A program made the position numbers and the translations under genes. The notes beneath the pieces were generated by a model. It worked only from the letters and a program-made list of their open reading frames with translations. It was not told the DNA's origin and did no database searches. Positions 1-9,038 of a stretch of 64,000 nt of DNA are shown in pieces; the stretch's first letter is position 1; each line of letters opens with the position of its first letter. This stretch comes from Achromobacter spanius (GTDB taxonomy: Bacteria; Pseudomonadota; Gammaproteobacteria; Burkholderiales; Burkholderiaceae_B): positions 6,076,001-6,140,000 of the forward strand of contig NZ_CP121261.1 of NCBI RefSeq assembly GCF_029637605.1, read 5' to 3'.

Positions 1-1
1 G

Positions 2-538
2 CGGCTGGTTGATGGTTTAAACGCCGGCACCATCGCGGGCGTGGTGTTTGGCGTGGCCGCGTTTTTCCTGGCCAACCGGCTGTTGCCCGTGGATCTGCCC
101 GGGCGCCAGTTCTGGGAGTCGCGCGCGTTCTTCTCGGCCTGGGCCTTGTCGCTGGTCTACGCCTTTCTTTTCCAGCATCGCAAGTGGCAAGACCTGCTGG
201 CCATCGCCGCCGCCGCGCTGGCCTTGGTGCCGGTGGTCAACGCACTGACCACGTCGCGACACTTGGGGGTGTCTTTGCCCGAAGGGGATTGGGTCATGGC
301 CGGTTTCGACCTGAGCTGCCTGGCCAGCGCCTTGTTGTTCGCCTGGATGTCGCGCAAGGCGGCTCGGGCTCGCCGCTTACCGGCAAAGGCGCCAGCCAAG
401 GCTGCGGCCCAGGCATCTGCCAAGGCGCCGGCCAAGGCTGCGGGCACGCCGCGCAGCCCATCGCCCGTCGCCGCGACGTCTGCGGCCCAGTCTGCTCCCA
501 ACGCCGCCGTTTACGAACCGCGAGGTGATACGCCATGA
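2..538 (+). CDS. PepSY-associated TM helix protein, 3' part (5' end outside window)
   Basis: The reading frame is open to the left window edge, so only the last 178 residues are visible and the start lies outside. The visible part begins with an RLVDGLNAGT stretch and several hydrophobic segments, as in the C-terminal half of PiuB/PepSY-associated transmembrane proteins. In Bordetella-type bacteria these sit beside TonB-dependent siderophore receptors and are thought to help inner-membrane steps of iron uptake. The last 60 or so residues are a low-complexity tail rich in Ala, Lys and Pro with repeated AKAPAK units, not part of the family core. The stop overlaps the next start by 4 bases (ATGA), so the two genes are translationally coupled. 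The family call rests on the membrane region and the neighbour. Confidence 0.7.
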   Translation, partial: RLVDGLNAGTIAGVVFGVAAFFLANRLLPVDLPGRQFWESRAFFSAWALSLVYAFLFQHRKWQDLLAIAAAALALVPVVNALTTSRHLGVSLPEGDWVMAGFDLSCLASALLFAWMSRKAARARRLPAKAPAKAAAQASAKAPAKAAGTPRSPSPVAATSAAQSAPNAAVYEPRGDTP

Positions 539-858
539 CGCTTGCCGCTTTTTGCCTTGCCTACGCGGGCTTTTCCGCCTTGTGCCTGGGCATGGATCGT
601 CACTACGAAGACCTGTTCGACCGAGCCCTGCCGCGCCGCCATCGCGTGCCATTGCGGGTGTTCGGCTGGATCGCCTTGGCCCTGTCGCTCTATGCGTCCG
701 CGACGGTGTGGGGTTGGAGCTACGGCACGGTGGAATGGATCGGCATTCTCAGCATTGCCGGCCTGCTGCTGATCTGGTTCCTGACGTTCCGGCCGCGCGC
801 GGCGTTGACGGCGGGCGGGGTTTGCGCGTTGGCCGCTCCGTTGTTGGCGGTCTGGTAA
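535..858 (+). CDS. DUF3325 family small membrane protein
   Basis: A 107-residue protein with three to four hydrophobic segments separated by a short Arg/His-rich loop (RALPRRHR). Size, hydrophobic pattern and position directly after a PepSY-type protein match DUF3325, an uncharacterised inner-membrane family found at the end of TonB receptor/DUF3649/PepSY iron-uptake clusters. The start overlaps the upstream stop by 4 bases, so it is the last gene of that operon. A role in siderophore-iron uptake is inferred from context only; no catalytic motif is visible. Confidence 0.7.
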   Translation: MTLAAFCLAYAGFSALCLGMDRHYEDLFDRALPRRHRVPLRVFGWIALALSLYASATVWGWSYGTVEWIGILSIAGLLLIWFLTFRPRAALTAGGVCALAAPLLAVW

Positions 859-1006
859 GCCAGCCGATCTTCGGGCCGAACCCCGCCATCTCGAGCCGTG
901 GCGGACGTTCGCGGCTTGACCGGCACCGCTGCGCTGAACCGCCGGGGCCGTCGTGGCGCCGGCACGTTACACTGCTCGTTTCCCCTCGCATACGCCTCTT
1001 CGTCCC

Positions 1007-2359
1007 ATGAATACCCGCGTCCTTACCGGCATTACCACCACTGGCACCCCCCACCTTGGCAACTACGCCGGAGCCATCCGGCCAGCGGTAGAGGCCAGTA
1101 CGCAGCCGGGTGTGGACGCATTCTTCTTCCTGGCCGACTACCACGCGCTGATCAAGTGCGACGACCCGGCCCGCGTGGCGCGTTCCCGTCTTGAAATCGC
1201 CGCGACCTGGCTGGCGGTGGGCCTGGACCACGAACGGGTAACGTTCTACCGCCAATCCGACATTCCGGAAATTCCCGAGCTGTGCTGGTTGCTGACCTGC
1301 GTCACCGCCAAGGGCATGATGAACCGCGCGCACGCCTACAAGGCGTCCGTGGACCAGAACGTGGCCAAGGGCGTGGATCCGGATGACGGCGTCACGATGG
1401 GCTTGTTCTCGTATCCCGTGCTGATGGCGGCGGACATCCTGATGTTCAACGCGAACCGCGTGCCGGTCGGCCGCGACCAGATCCAGCACCTGGAGATGGC
1501 CCGCGACATCGCCCAACGCTTCAATCATCTGTACGGACGCGACTATTTCACGCTGCCTGAAGTGGCCATCGAAGAAGACGTTGCTACCTTGCCGGGCCTG
1601 GATGGCCGCAAGATGTCCAAGAGCTACAACAACACCATCCCGCTGTTCGAAGGCGGCGCCAAGGCGTTGCGCGCGTCGGTGATGCGTATCGTGACCGATT
1701 CACGCGCGCCCGGCGAAGCCAAGGACGCCGAAAGCTCGCACCTGTACACGTTGTACCGCGCGTTCGCCACGCAGGCGGAATCGGCGGTGTTTCGCAAGCA
1801 GTTGGAAGATGGCATGGGCTGGGGCGACGCCAAGCAGGCGCTTTACGAGCACCTGGAAGAACGCTTGGCGCCGATGCGCGAAAAGTACGTGGACCTGATC
1901 GCCAACCCGGGCCGTATTGAAGACATCCTGCAAGCGGGTGCGGACAAGGCGCGCAAGCAGGCGCTGCCGTTGATGCAGGAATTGCGCGTGGCGGTCGGCT
2001 TGCGCAATCTGAACGCCGGCGCCGTGTCGGGCAAGCCGCAAGGCAAGAAAGACAAGGAAAAGGGCGCGCGTTTCGTCAGCTTCCGCGATGACACGGGCGG
2101 CTTCCGCTTCCGCCTGTTGGCTGCCGACGGTGAAGAATTGCTGCTGTCGCAGCGTTTCGCCGACCCCAAGCAAGCGGGCCTCTTGATGCGCCGCCTGCAA
2201 TCGGAATCGGCCGATCAGGTACTGCAAGTGGCGGGTGAGGGCTATACGGCCGTCATTGACGGCGTGACGGTTGCCGAAGCGCCCGAGGGTGTGCAGGGCG
2301 ATGCCGAAGCGCGCCTGACGCGCGTGCGCGAAGCGCTGGCGTCGTTGGCGCAAGAGTAG
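1007..2359 (+). CDS. trpS: Tryptophan--tRNA ligase with C-terminal extension
   Basis: Charges tRNA-Trp with tryptophan in the cytoplasm. The class I synthetase signatures are both present: the HIGH-like motif TGTPHLGNY near residue 10 and KMSKS at 202-206, followed by YNN. I start at ATG 1007 (MNTRVLTG) because this fits the usual N-terminus; an upstream in-frame start at 953 would add 18 residues without family support. The protein is 450 residues, against about 334 in E. coli. After the catalytic and anticodon-binding core (to about residue 335) there is a Lys-rich linker and a roughly 100-residue extra domain with the pattern [17 protein letters not shown], reminiscent of the YegP/DUF1508 fold. 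The synthetase call is firm; the nature of the extra domain is a guess. Confidence 0.95.
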   Translation: MNTRVLTGITTTGTPHLGNYAGAIRPAVEASTQPGVDAFFFLADYHALIKCDDPARVARSRLEIAATWLAVGLDHERVTFYRQSDIPEIPELCWLLTCVTAKGMMNRAHAYKASVDQNVAKGVDPDDGVTMGLFSYPVLMAADILMFNANRVPVGRDQIQHLEMARDIAQRFNHLYGRDYFTLPEVAIEEDVATLPGLDGRKMSKSYNNTIPLFEGGAKALRASVMRIVTDSRAPGEAKDAESSHLYTLYRAFATQAESAVFRKQLEDGMGWGDAKQALYEHLEERLAPMREKYVDLIANPGRIEDILQAGADKARKQALPLMQELRVAVGLRNLNAGAVSGKPQGKKDKEKGARFVSFRDDTGGFRFRLLAADGEELLLSQRFADPKQAGLLMRRLQSESADQVLQVAGEGYTAVIDGVTVAEAPEGVQGDAEARLTRVREALASLAQE

Positions 2360-2445
2360 GCGCTTGCTGGATGGCGGCGCATTGCGTTGCCATCCATGAT
2401 GCTGCGCCCGCTGCTACTCCCGCCGCAGCCGCTTTCCGTAAAGGC

Positions 2446-2952
2446 TCAGGCCGACCGCGCGCCCGCCACGATGCGGCCGTCGCGCACCTGGAAACGCTGC
2501 GCGCTGCCTTGGCCTGCGATCTCAAGCAGGTCGCCTTCCGAATAGCCGGTTACGTTGGGGCAGTCCAGCCATTCCGGGTTGATGAAGGGAAAGTACTTCA
2601 GTGTGCCGCTGCCTTGGCTGGCGAAATCAAAAGTCGTGTTGGCGACCACTTCGGGGTCCCACTGGCTGGCGTCAAAGGTCAGCGCGCAGCCCGCGCCGAT
2701 GCGGTACACGATGCTGGCGCCCATGCTGGCAAAGCCCAGCGCGCCCACTTGGAGCTGGGCGCCATTGCGCAATTCAATCACCCGGGTGCCCAGGCGTTCC
2801 AGCGTGATGTGCTTGAAGGCGACTTCGACGCCGTCAACGATCAGATGCGCGTATTGGCCAAGCGTGACTTCGGCGTAGGTGCCGCTATGGCCAGCTTCTT
2901 TTTCGGTAATGGTTGCCGCTTCATTGGCGGCAAGCGTAATGGTAGTGCGCAT
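2446..2952 (-). CDS. Hypothetical protein, beta-rich, function unknown
   Basis: A 168-residue ORF with codon use like its neighbours and no overlap with another gene. I do not recognise the family. The sequence has alternating hydrophobic and polar residues with many Thr, Val and Gly, suggesting a beta-sandwich or beta-helix-like fold. There is no signal peptide, membrane segment or obvious catalytic motif. It is convergent with trpS and separated from tex upstream by a gene-free stretch containing a perfect 9-bp dyad (3100-3133), so it is probably a single-gene transcription unit. Resemblance to a small cupin-like or phage-tail-like beta protein is possible but unsupported. Confidence 0.6.
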   Translation of the reverse strand: MRTTITLAANEAATITEKEAGHSGTYAEVTLGQYAHLIVDGVEVAFKHITLERLGTRVIELRNGAQLQVGALGFASMGASIVYRIGAGCALTFDASQWDPEVVANTTFDFASQGSGTLKYFPFINPEWLDCPNVTGYSEGDLLEIAGQGSAQRFQVRDGRIVAGARSA

Positions 2953-3099
2953 GACGAATGGCTCTCCGGGGGCTCTACGGGATGGGGGCGCTTTTTCTTT
3001 TGCTTCTTGCCTGATAGACGGTTCGCGCCGCGGTTCGCCTGATCATGGATGCTTGTGTCTGCCGTGTTCCCCAATGCCACCGGCTTTTATTATTCGGAC

Positions 3100-3133
3100 A
3101 CAATTCGATATTTTCCCTTATTTTTCGAATTGT
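3100..3133. promoter_or_regulatory. 9-bp dyad, possible operator
   Basis: ACAATTCGA at 3100-3108 is repeated as its exact reverse complement TCGAATTGT at 3125-3133, separated by 16 bases of AT-rich DNA. No T-tract follows on either strand, so it is not a typical terminator. It lies about 150 bases upstream of the leftward orphan gene. A regulator-binding site is the simplest reading, but no regulator gene is adjacent. Confidence 0.4.
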
Positions 3134-3215
3134 TGATTGAGCGCGCGCAAGAAAATGGGCCAATCTACGGGAAAGTCCTAGGGCAAAGCCGGCAATGAAT
3201 AAACCCGGGACCCAA

Positions 3216-3245
3216 TGAAAAAGCCAGGGCCGTTGGGCCCTGACT
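3216..3245 (-). terminator. Rho-independent terminator of tex
   Basis: Read on the minus strand, AGTCAGGGCC and GGCCCTGGCT pair around a short CAA loop (one internal mismatch) and are followed by a run of T. It lies just beyond the tex stop codon. Confidence 0.8.
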
Positions 3246-3269
3246 TTGTGGTCAACAGACGCGGGAAGA

Positions 3270-5648
3270 TCAGCGCTTGAGCTTGGCGAAGGCGTCCGCC
3301 ATGGCGCTGTTCATGCCGCTGGCGCCACCAGCCGCGTTGCCACGGCCGCCGTCGCCTTGAGCGCGGCGGGGGCGGTCACCGCCCTTGGGGGCGTCGCCAC
3401 TGCGGCGCGCGGGGGCCGCGGTGTCGTTCAGCCGCATGGTCAGCGCAACGCGCTTGCGGGCGGCATCCACTTCCAGGACCTTCACGCTGACCGTCTGGCC
3501 TACGCGCACGACGTCGCGCGGGTCCTTCACGAATTTTTCGGCCAGCGCCGAAATGTGGACCAGGCCGTCCTGATGCACGCCTATGTCGACGAACGCGCCG
3601 AAATTGGCCACGTTGGTCACCACGCCTTCCAGCACCATGCCCGGGTACAGGTCGTTCAGGGTTTCAACGCCTTCCTTGAACTGGGCCGTCTTGAACTCAG
3701 GGCGCGGGTCGCGGCCGGGCTTTTCCAGTTCGGCAAAGATGTCGCGCACGGTGGGCAAGCCAAAGCGCTCGTCCGTGAAGTCAGACGGCGATACGCCTTT
3801 CAGGGCGTCGCGCTGGCCGATGATCTGTTTGACCTCGGCCTTGATCTTCGCCACGATGCGTTCGACCACGGGATAGGCTTCCGGGTGCACCGACGAGGCG
3901 TCCAGCGGGTTGTCCCCGTTGGGAATGCGCAAAAAGCCCGCGGCCTGTTCAAAGGCCTTTTCACCAAAGCGCGGCACCTTGCGCAGGATGTCTCGTGTGG
4001 GGAACGCGCCGTTTTCATCGCGCCAGGACACGATGTTCTTGGCCAACAGCGAGTTCAAGCCGGAGACCCGGGCCAGCAATGCGGCCGATGCGGTGTTCAC
4101 GTCCACGCCCACGGCGTTCACGCAATCTTCGACCACGGCATCCAGCGAACGGGCCAGCTCGCGCTGGTTGACGTCGTGCTGGTATTGGCCCACGCCAATG
4201 GCCTTGGGATCGATCTTGACGAGTTCCGCCAGCGGATCCTGCAGCCGGCGCGCGATGGACACGGCGCCGCGCAGCGTCACGTCCAGGTCGGGGAATTCCA
4301 GCGCGGCGGTTTCCGACGCGGAATAGACGGATGCGCCGGCCTCGGACACCACCACGCGGGTGACTTTCAGGTCGGGGAAGCGTTCCATCATGTCACCCAC
4401 CAGCTTTTCGCTTTCACGCGAGGCGGTGCCGTTGCCGATGGCGATCAGATCGACCTTGTGACGCGCGACAAGCGCGGCCAGCGTGTTGATCGTGCCGTCG
4501 CGATCGCGGCGCGGTTCAAACGGATAGACGGTGGTGGTATCGACAACCTTGCCGGTCTGGTCGATGACGGCGATCTTGCAGCCCGTGCGTATGCCGGGGT
4601 CCAGCCCCAACACGGCCTTGGGGCCGGCGGGAGCCGCCAGCAGCAGGTCTTTCAGGTTGGCGGCGAACACGCGGATGGCTTCGGCTTCACCGCTTTCACG
4701 CAGGCGGCCAATCAGCTCGCTTTCGAATGCCGTCAGCAGCTTCACGCGCCAGGTCCAGCGGCAGACTTCACCCAGCCAGCGCGCGCGCGGCGTGGCGTCC
4801 AGCGCGAACAGGCCATTGCCCAGTTTCAGGAAATTGGCGATGCGCGCCACGCAGGGGTGCGGCACCTGCGCTTCAAGCTCGGCTTCCAGCCCCAGGCGCA
4901 GTTCCAGCACGCCTTGCTGACGGCCGCGCAGCAGCGCCAGGATGCGATGCGAAGGCAGCGTGCGCAAGGGTTCGTTGAAGTCGAACCAGTCGCGGAAGTT
5001 GGCGCCTTCGGTTTCTTTGCCGTCGATCATCTTGGAATAGATCAGGCCGGTGGACCACAGGTGCTCGCGCATGTCGGCCAGCAGATCCGCGTTTTCCGCG
5101 TAGCGCTCTGCCAGGATGTCGCGCGCGCCGTCCAGCGCCGCCTTGGCGTCGTTGATGGACGCTTCGGGGTTCAGGTACTGCGCGGCCAGCGCGGCGGGGT
5201 CGCAGGCCGTGTCGGCCAGGATGGCGTCGGCCAAGGGCTCAAGGCCGGCCTCGCGGGCAATCTGGGCGCGCGTGCGGCGCTTGGGCTTGTACGGCGCGTA
5301 CAAGTCTTCCAGGCGCTGCTTGGTGTCGGCGGCGGCAATTTCCTGCTGCAGCTCGGGCGTCAGCTTGCCCTGCTGCGAGATGGATTCAAGAATGGAGCCA
5401 CGGCGCTCTTCGAGCTCGCGCAAATAGCCCAGGCGCACCTCAAGGTTGCGCAGCACGGTATCGTCCAGGCCGCCGGTGGCTTCCTTGCGATAACGTGAAA
5501 TAAAGGGCACGGTGGCGCCGTCATCCAGCAGTTCCACCGCGGCAGCGATTTGGGAGACGCGCGCGCCAAGTTCGGTGGCAAGCTGCGCGACGATGCGGGC
5601 GTTGTCGACGCCGGCGGCGACGTTCGTGATAGCGGAAGTTTCAGACAT
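3270..5648 (-). CDS. tex: Transcription accessory protein Tex (S1 RNA-binding)
   Basis: A 792-residue cytoplasmic nucleic-acid-binding protein of the Tex/YhgF family (E. coli homologue about 773 residues), linked to transcription and toxin expression control in Bordetella. Visible parts, in order: the N-terminal helical Tex domain, the YqgF/RuvC-like core ([13 protein letters not shown]), helix-hairpin-helix segments, and a C-terminal S1 domain ([20 protein letters not shown]). A basic Gly/Arg-rich tail follows. I start at the ATG at 5648 (MSETSAITN); the frame stays open to 5765, but the extra 39 residues look non-coding. Transcribed alone, with its own terminator, and divergent from the downstream helicase gene. 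Confidence 0.95.
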   Translation of the reverse strand: MSETSAITNVAAGVDNARIVAQLATELGARVSQIAAAVELLDDGATVPFISRYRKEATGGLDDTVLRNLEVRLGYLRELEERRGSILESISQQGKLTPELQQEIAAADTKQRLEDLYAPYKPKRRTRAQIAREAGLEPLADAILADTACDPAALAAQYLNPEASINDAKAALDGARDILAERYAENADLLADMREHLWSTGLIYSKMIDGKETEGANFRDWFDFNEPLRTLPSHRILALLRGRQQGVLELRLGLEAELEAQVPHPCVARIANFLKLGNGLFALDATPRARWLGEVCRWTWRVKLLTAFESELIGRLRESGEAEAIRVFAANLKDLLLAAPAGPKAVLGLDPGIRTGCKIAVIDQTGKVVDTTTVYPFEPRRDRDGTINTLAALVARHKVDLIAIGNGTASRESEKLVGDMMERFPDLKVTRVVVSEAGASVYSASETAALEFPDLDVTLRGAVSIARRLQDPLAELVKIDPKAIGVGQYQHDVNQRELARSLDAVVEDCVNAVGVDVNTASAALLARVSGLNSLLAKNIVSWRDENGAFPTRDILRKVPRFGEKAFEQAAGFLRIPNGDNPLDASSVHPEAYPVVERIVAKIKAEVKQIIGQRDALKGVSPSDFTDERFGLPTVRDIFAELEKPGRDPRPEFKTAQFKEGVETLNDLYPGMVLEGVVTNVANFGAFVDIGVHQDGLVHISALAEKFVKDPRDVVRVGQTVSVKVLEVDAARKRVALTMRLNDTAAPARRSGDAPKGGDRPRRAQGDGGRGNAAGGASGMNSAMADAFAKLKR

Positions 5649-5862
5649 CTCTATACGACGGCAAAAAGGAAAAACAAGGGGCGGATTGTGCCATAAGCCG
5701 CTGTTACGGAACGTGCCAGGGTGGATGGATCCGTCCCTCGTCCGCACGGAAAGCGAGCCTGGCAAAGGGTATCATTTGGTCCTTTCCCACATCAGTGTCT
5801 GGCGCCCGAACCGTAACCGGTACCGGTTCACCATAGACTCCGACCGACACTAGGCTGCCGTA

Positions 5863-8013
5863 ATGCTGGACCTGGATATTTCCGAATTTTTTGATGAAGA
5901 CGGGCCCTTGGCGACAGCCATGCCCGGCTACAAGCCACGCCCGTCGCAGGTGGAACTGTCGCAAGCCATTGGCGACGCCATCCAGGACCGCGCCACGCTC
6001 GTGGCCGAAGCGGGCACCGGCATTGGCAAGACCTGGGCGTATCTGGTGCCTGCCTTCATCCAGGGCGGCAAGGTACTGATTTCCACCGGCACGCGCACGC
6101 TGCAAGACCAGTTGTTCGCGCGCGATCTGCCGCGTGTGCGCGCCGCGCTGGCCGCGCCCGTTACCGCCGCCTTGCTCAAGGGGCGCGGCAACTACGTCTG
6201 CCACTATCACCTTGAACGCTTGCAGGGCGACGAACGCGCCTTGAAGTCGCGCACCGAAATCCAGCAGTTGCGCCAGATCCAGGTGTTCGCGGGCATTACC
6301 AAAACGGGTGACCGCAGCGATCTTGCCCAGGTGCCTGAAGACGCTGACATCTGGCAGCGCGTGACGTCCACGCGCGAAAACTGCCTGGGCCAGGAATGCC
6401 CGCGCATCCGCGATTGCTTTGTGGTCAAGGCGCGCCGCCAGGCGCAAGAGGCCGACGTGGTGGTCGTGAACCACGCGCTCTTCATGGCCGATCTGGTGCT
6501 GCGCGAAGAGGGCGTGACCGACCTGCTTCCCGAAGCCGACACCGTCATCTTTGACGAAGCCCATCAACTGCCCGACACCGCCACCCGTTTCCTGGGCAAC
6601 AGCGTGTCCACGCATCAACTCATGGACTTCGGCCGCGCACTGGAAGTGGCCGGGCTGGCGTATGCGCGCGAGGCCGCCAAATGGAGCGACGTCAGCCGCC
6701 ATCTTGAGACCGCCGCGCGCGAATTGCGCCTGGCCTGTGCGCCGCTGGACCGCATGCCCGGCCGCAAGGCCACGTTCGAGGCCATCCCCAACCCCGAAGA
6801 ATTCGACGAGGCGTTGGCCACCTTGCGCGAGGCCGTGGACAGCGCCACCAAGGCGCTGGGCGCGGTGGCTGAAAAGCACCCCGACCTGATGGCGGCCGCG
6901 CGCAGCGGCGCCGAGATCTCGGTGCGGCTCAAGCGCTGGGCAACACCCGGGCGCGCAGGAACCGGCTTCGAGGACGAAGGCTGGGGCCGCGATGACCAGG
7001 CGCCAGAGCCCGCGCCTTATTCCGTTTCCGAACCCACGTCCCAACCCGCGCCCGACCATGCACCTCAGGCCGCGTTGGCCGATGGCCCGTCGACGCCCGC
7101 CGCCATCCTGGAAGGCGTGGCCGCGGCCGCCGAACAATGGACGGGGCCGGCCGTGCGCTGGGTCGAACACGGCCAGCACCATGTGCGCCTGCATTCCGCG
7201 CCGCTGTCCGTGGCGCAAGCGTTCTCCAAGTACCGCAAGCCCGGTCAAGCCTGGATCATGACCTCGGCCACGCTGTCGGTGAACGGCGAGTTCACGCACT
7301 TCACCAGCCAGTTGGGCCTGGAGCGCGCGCGCACGGGCAAGTGGGAATCGCCCTTCAACTATCCCGAGCAGGCACTGCTGTTCGTGCCGCGCGGCATGCC
7401 CGAGCCGCAATCGCCGCAGTTCCTGGACCGCTTCGTCGACACGCTGATGCCGCTGCTGGAAGCCAGCCCTGGCGGCACGCTGGTGCTGTGCACGACGCTG
7501 CGCGCCGTGGAGAAAGTGGCCACCTTGCTGGCCGATGCTTTTGATGACGCCGGCCATGACTGGCCACTCCTGAAACAAGGCGAGGGCACGCGCCGCGATC
7601 TGCTGGACCGCTTCTGCAAGCTGAAGCACCCGGTGCTGGTGGGTAGCGCCAGTTTCTGGGAAGGCATTGACCTGCCGGGCGACGTGCTGACCTTGGTGGC
7701 CATCGACAAGCTGCCGTTCGCGCCGCCCGACGACCCGGTCATCGAAGCGCGCCTGCGTGCGTGCCGCGCCCAGGGCGGCAACCCGTTTTCGGAATACCAA
7801 TTGCCGGAAGCCGCCATTTCGCTCAAGCAGGGCGCGGGCCGCCTGATCCGCACCGAATCAGATTGGGGCGTGCTGATGGTGGGCGACGCCCGCCTGGTCG
7901 AAAAGCCCTACGGCAAGCGCCTGTGGCGCGGCCTGCCGCCGTTTGCCCGCACGCGCGAACTGGAAGAGGTGTTGGCCTTCTACCAGCGCAAGCAGAGCGG
8001 CGCGGACGCCTAG
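5863..8013 (+). CDS. ATP-dependent DNA helicase, DinG/YoaA (XPD-like) family
   Basis: A 716-residue superfamily 2 helicase that probably unwinds DNA 5' to 3' in replication-coupled repair. Walker A is at residues 50-57 (AGTGIGKT) and the DEAH box at 231-234. Four cysteines at 113, 174, 179 and 185 form the iron-sulphur cluster ligand set typical of the XPD/DinG group. C-terminal helicase motifs include GSASFWEGIDLPGD and the QGAGRLIR motif VI. Residues of about 370-410 are a Pro/Ala-rich spacer. Length and cysteine layout fit YoaA as well as DinG, so I leave the symbol open. It is separated from bamD by a terminator and appears monocistronic. Confidence 0.9.
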   Translation: MLDLDISEFFDEDGPLATAMPGYKPRPSQVELSQAIGDAIQDRATLVAEAGTGIGKTWAYLVPAFIQGGKVLISTGTRTLQDQLFARDLPRVRAALAAPVTAALLKGRGNYVCHYHLERLQGDERALKSRTEIQQLRQIQVFAGITKTGDRSDLAQVPEDADIWQRVTSTRENCLGQECPRIRDCFVVKARRQAQEADVVVVNHALFMADLVLREEGVTDLLPEADTVIFDEAHQLPDTATRFLGNSVSTHQLMDFGRALEVAGLAYAREAAKWSDVSRHLETAARELRLACAPLDRMPGRKATFEAIPNPEEFDEALATLREAVDSATKALGAVAEKHPDLMAAARSGAEISVRLKRWATPGRAGTGFEDEGWGRDDQAPEPAPYSVSEPTSQPAPDHAPQAALADGPSTPAAILEGVAAAAEQWTGPAVRWVEHGQHHVRLHSAPLSVAQAFSKYRKPGQAWIMTSATLSVNGEFTHFTSQLGLERARTGKWESPFNYPEQALLFVPRGMPEPQSPQFLDRFVDTLMPLLEASPGGTLVLCTTLRAVEKVATLLADAFDDAGHDWPLLKQGEGTRRDLLDRFCKLKHPVLVGSASFWEGIDLPGDVLTLVAIDKLPFAPPDDPVIEARLRACRAQGGNPFSEYQLPEAAISLKQGAGRLIRTESDWGVLMVGDARLVEKPYGKRLWRGLPPFARTRELEEVLAFYQRKQSGADA

Positions 8014-8039
8014 CGCGGCGGCTCCCATGCCCCACGCGC

Positions 8040-8075
8040 AAAAAGAAAAGCCCCTTGGATGTTCTCCAAGGGGCT
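8040..8075 (-). terminator. Rho-independent terminator between helicase gene and bamD
   Basis: AGCCCCTTGG and CCAAGGGGCT form a 10-bp stem around ATGTTCT. On the minus strand it is followed by TTTTCTTTTT, so it mainly ends bamD transcription; it may also stop readthrough from the helicase gene on the plus strand. Confidence 0.85.
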
Positions 8076-8131
8076 GTTCGTTTCCCATGCGCTAAAGCCG
8101 ACTGATCGGTCAACCAATCAGTCAAACTCAA

Positions 8132-8974
8132 TCAGTCAAACGGGTTCCACCAATTGCGGTCAGCCTTCAGGCCCTGGGTCTTGAATGTGCTATCGGGAAA
8201 GTTCTTGTCGTAGACACGTTCGGCGTCGTTCTTCAGGTCGGTCATGCCCAGCTTGTCATAGGACTCAACCATCAGATAAAGCGCCTCTTCGGTGGCGGGG
8301 GCGCCCTCGAAGTCGGTGATGACGGTTTGCGCGCGGTTGGCGGCGGCCACGTACGCGCCCCGCTCGTAGTAGTAGCGGGCGACGTGCACTTCGTTCATGG
8401 CGATGGTGTTGACCAGCCAGGCGATGCGCTTCTCGGCGTCGACCGAATACTTGCTTTCCGGGTAGCGCTTGATCAGCTCGTTGAAGGCGTCGTAGGACGC
8501 GCGCAGGCCCTTGGGATCACGTTCGGCGGGATCCTGGCCCGTGATGTTGGACATGAACGCGCTGGCGGGCGTGAAGTTGATCAGGCCTTTCAGGTAGAGC
8601 GCGTAGTCGGTGCCGGGGTGGTTGGGGTAGAGCTGCTGGAAGCGGTCGATGGCAGCCAGGGCCTGTTCGTTTTCGCCATCTTTCCAGTTGACGTAGGCCA
8701 GCTCAAGCAGGGCTTGCTGGGCGTACACGCCGAAGGGGTAGCGGCTTTCGATGGCGGTCAGGCGTTCGCGTGCTTCCTTCCAGCCTCCGGAGGACATTTC
8801 CGCCTTGGCGTCGGCGTAGAGCTGTTCGGCGCTCCAGTTGGTGGTCTTGTCATATTTGGTGTTGGTCGAGCCGCAACCGGCGATGACCAATACGGCAAAT
8901 AGCGCGATAACCACGCGCAAAACCGGCCCGCTTCGGGATGCGGGGTTCAAGGGAGCTGCGGGGTGGTGAATCAC
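8132..8974 (-). CDS. bamD: Outer membrane protein assembly factor BamD
   Basis: An outer-membrane lipoprotein of the BAM complex, which folds beta-barrel proteins together with BamA. The 280-residue precursor has a hydrophobic signal followed by the lipobox VIAGC, so the mature lipidated Cys is near residue 34. TPR-like helices follow, with typical motifs LYADAKAEM, YPFGVYAQQALLELAY and FNELIKRYPESKY. It diverges from rluD with 53 bases between the start codons, the gene order seen in many proteobacteria. The ATG at 8974 fits a normal signal-peptide length. Confidence 0.95.
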   Translation of the reverse strand: MIHHPAAPLNPASRSGPVLRVVIALFAVLVIAGCGSTNTKYDKTTNWSAEQLYADAKAEMSSGGWKEARERLTAIESRYPFGVYAQQALLELAYVNWKDGENEQALAAIDRFQQLYPNHPGTDYALYLKGLINFTPASAFMSNITGQDPAERDPKGLRASYDAFNELIKRYPESKYSVDAEKRIAWLVNTIAMNEVHVARYYYERGAYVAAANRAQTVITDFEGAPATEEALYLMVESYDKLGMTDLKNDAERVYDKNFPDSTFKTQGLKADRNWWNPFD

Positions 8975-9009
8975 GAGAATCGTATCCTTGGTGTTAGCAT
9001 GGCAGGCTG

Positions 9010-9038
9010 ATTATATGATTTGTCTCCATGTCTGATAC
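9010..9038 (-). promoter_or_regulatory. Candidate sigma-70 promoter of bamD
   Basis: On the minus strand a perfect -10 TATAAT (9015-9010) lies 36 bases from the bamD start. At 17-base spacing the -35 would be GTATCA (9038-9033), a weak match. The -35 region overlaps the first codons of divergent rluD. Confidence 0.45.

Larger units (their letters stand above)
2953..3269. other. 317-bp gene-free region between tex and the orphan gene
   Basis: Contains no plausible gene. It holds the tex terminator at its right end, an AT-rich core at about 3085-3165 that is clearly poorer in GC than its surroundings, and a 9-bp inverted repeat (3100-3108 / 3125-3133). It is the likely promoter region of the leftward orphan gene. 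Confidence 0.6.

Noticed and set aside
2368..2396. Inverted repeat TGGATGGC / GCCATCCA after trpS
   Set aside because: 13-base loop and no T-run on either strand; too weak to call a terminator.
3246..5498. 750-codon plus-strand ORF opposite tex
   Set aside because: Antisense shadow of a certain gene in GC-rich DNA; the translation is Gly/His/Arg/Gln-rich with no domain.
5704..7800. 698-codon minus-strand ORF opposite the helicase
   Set aside because: Overlaps a helicase with intact motifs; composition is typical of antisense frames.
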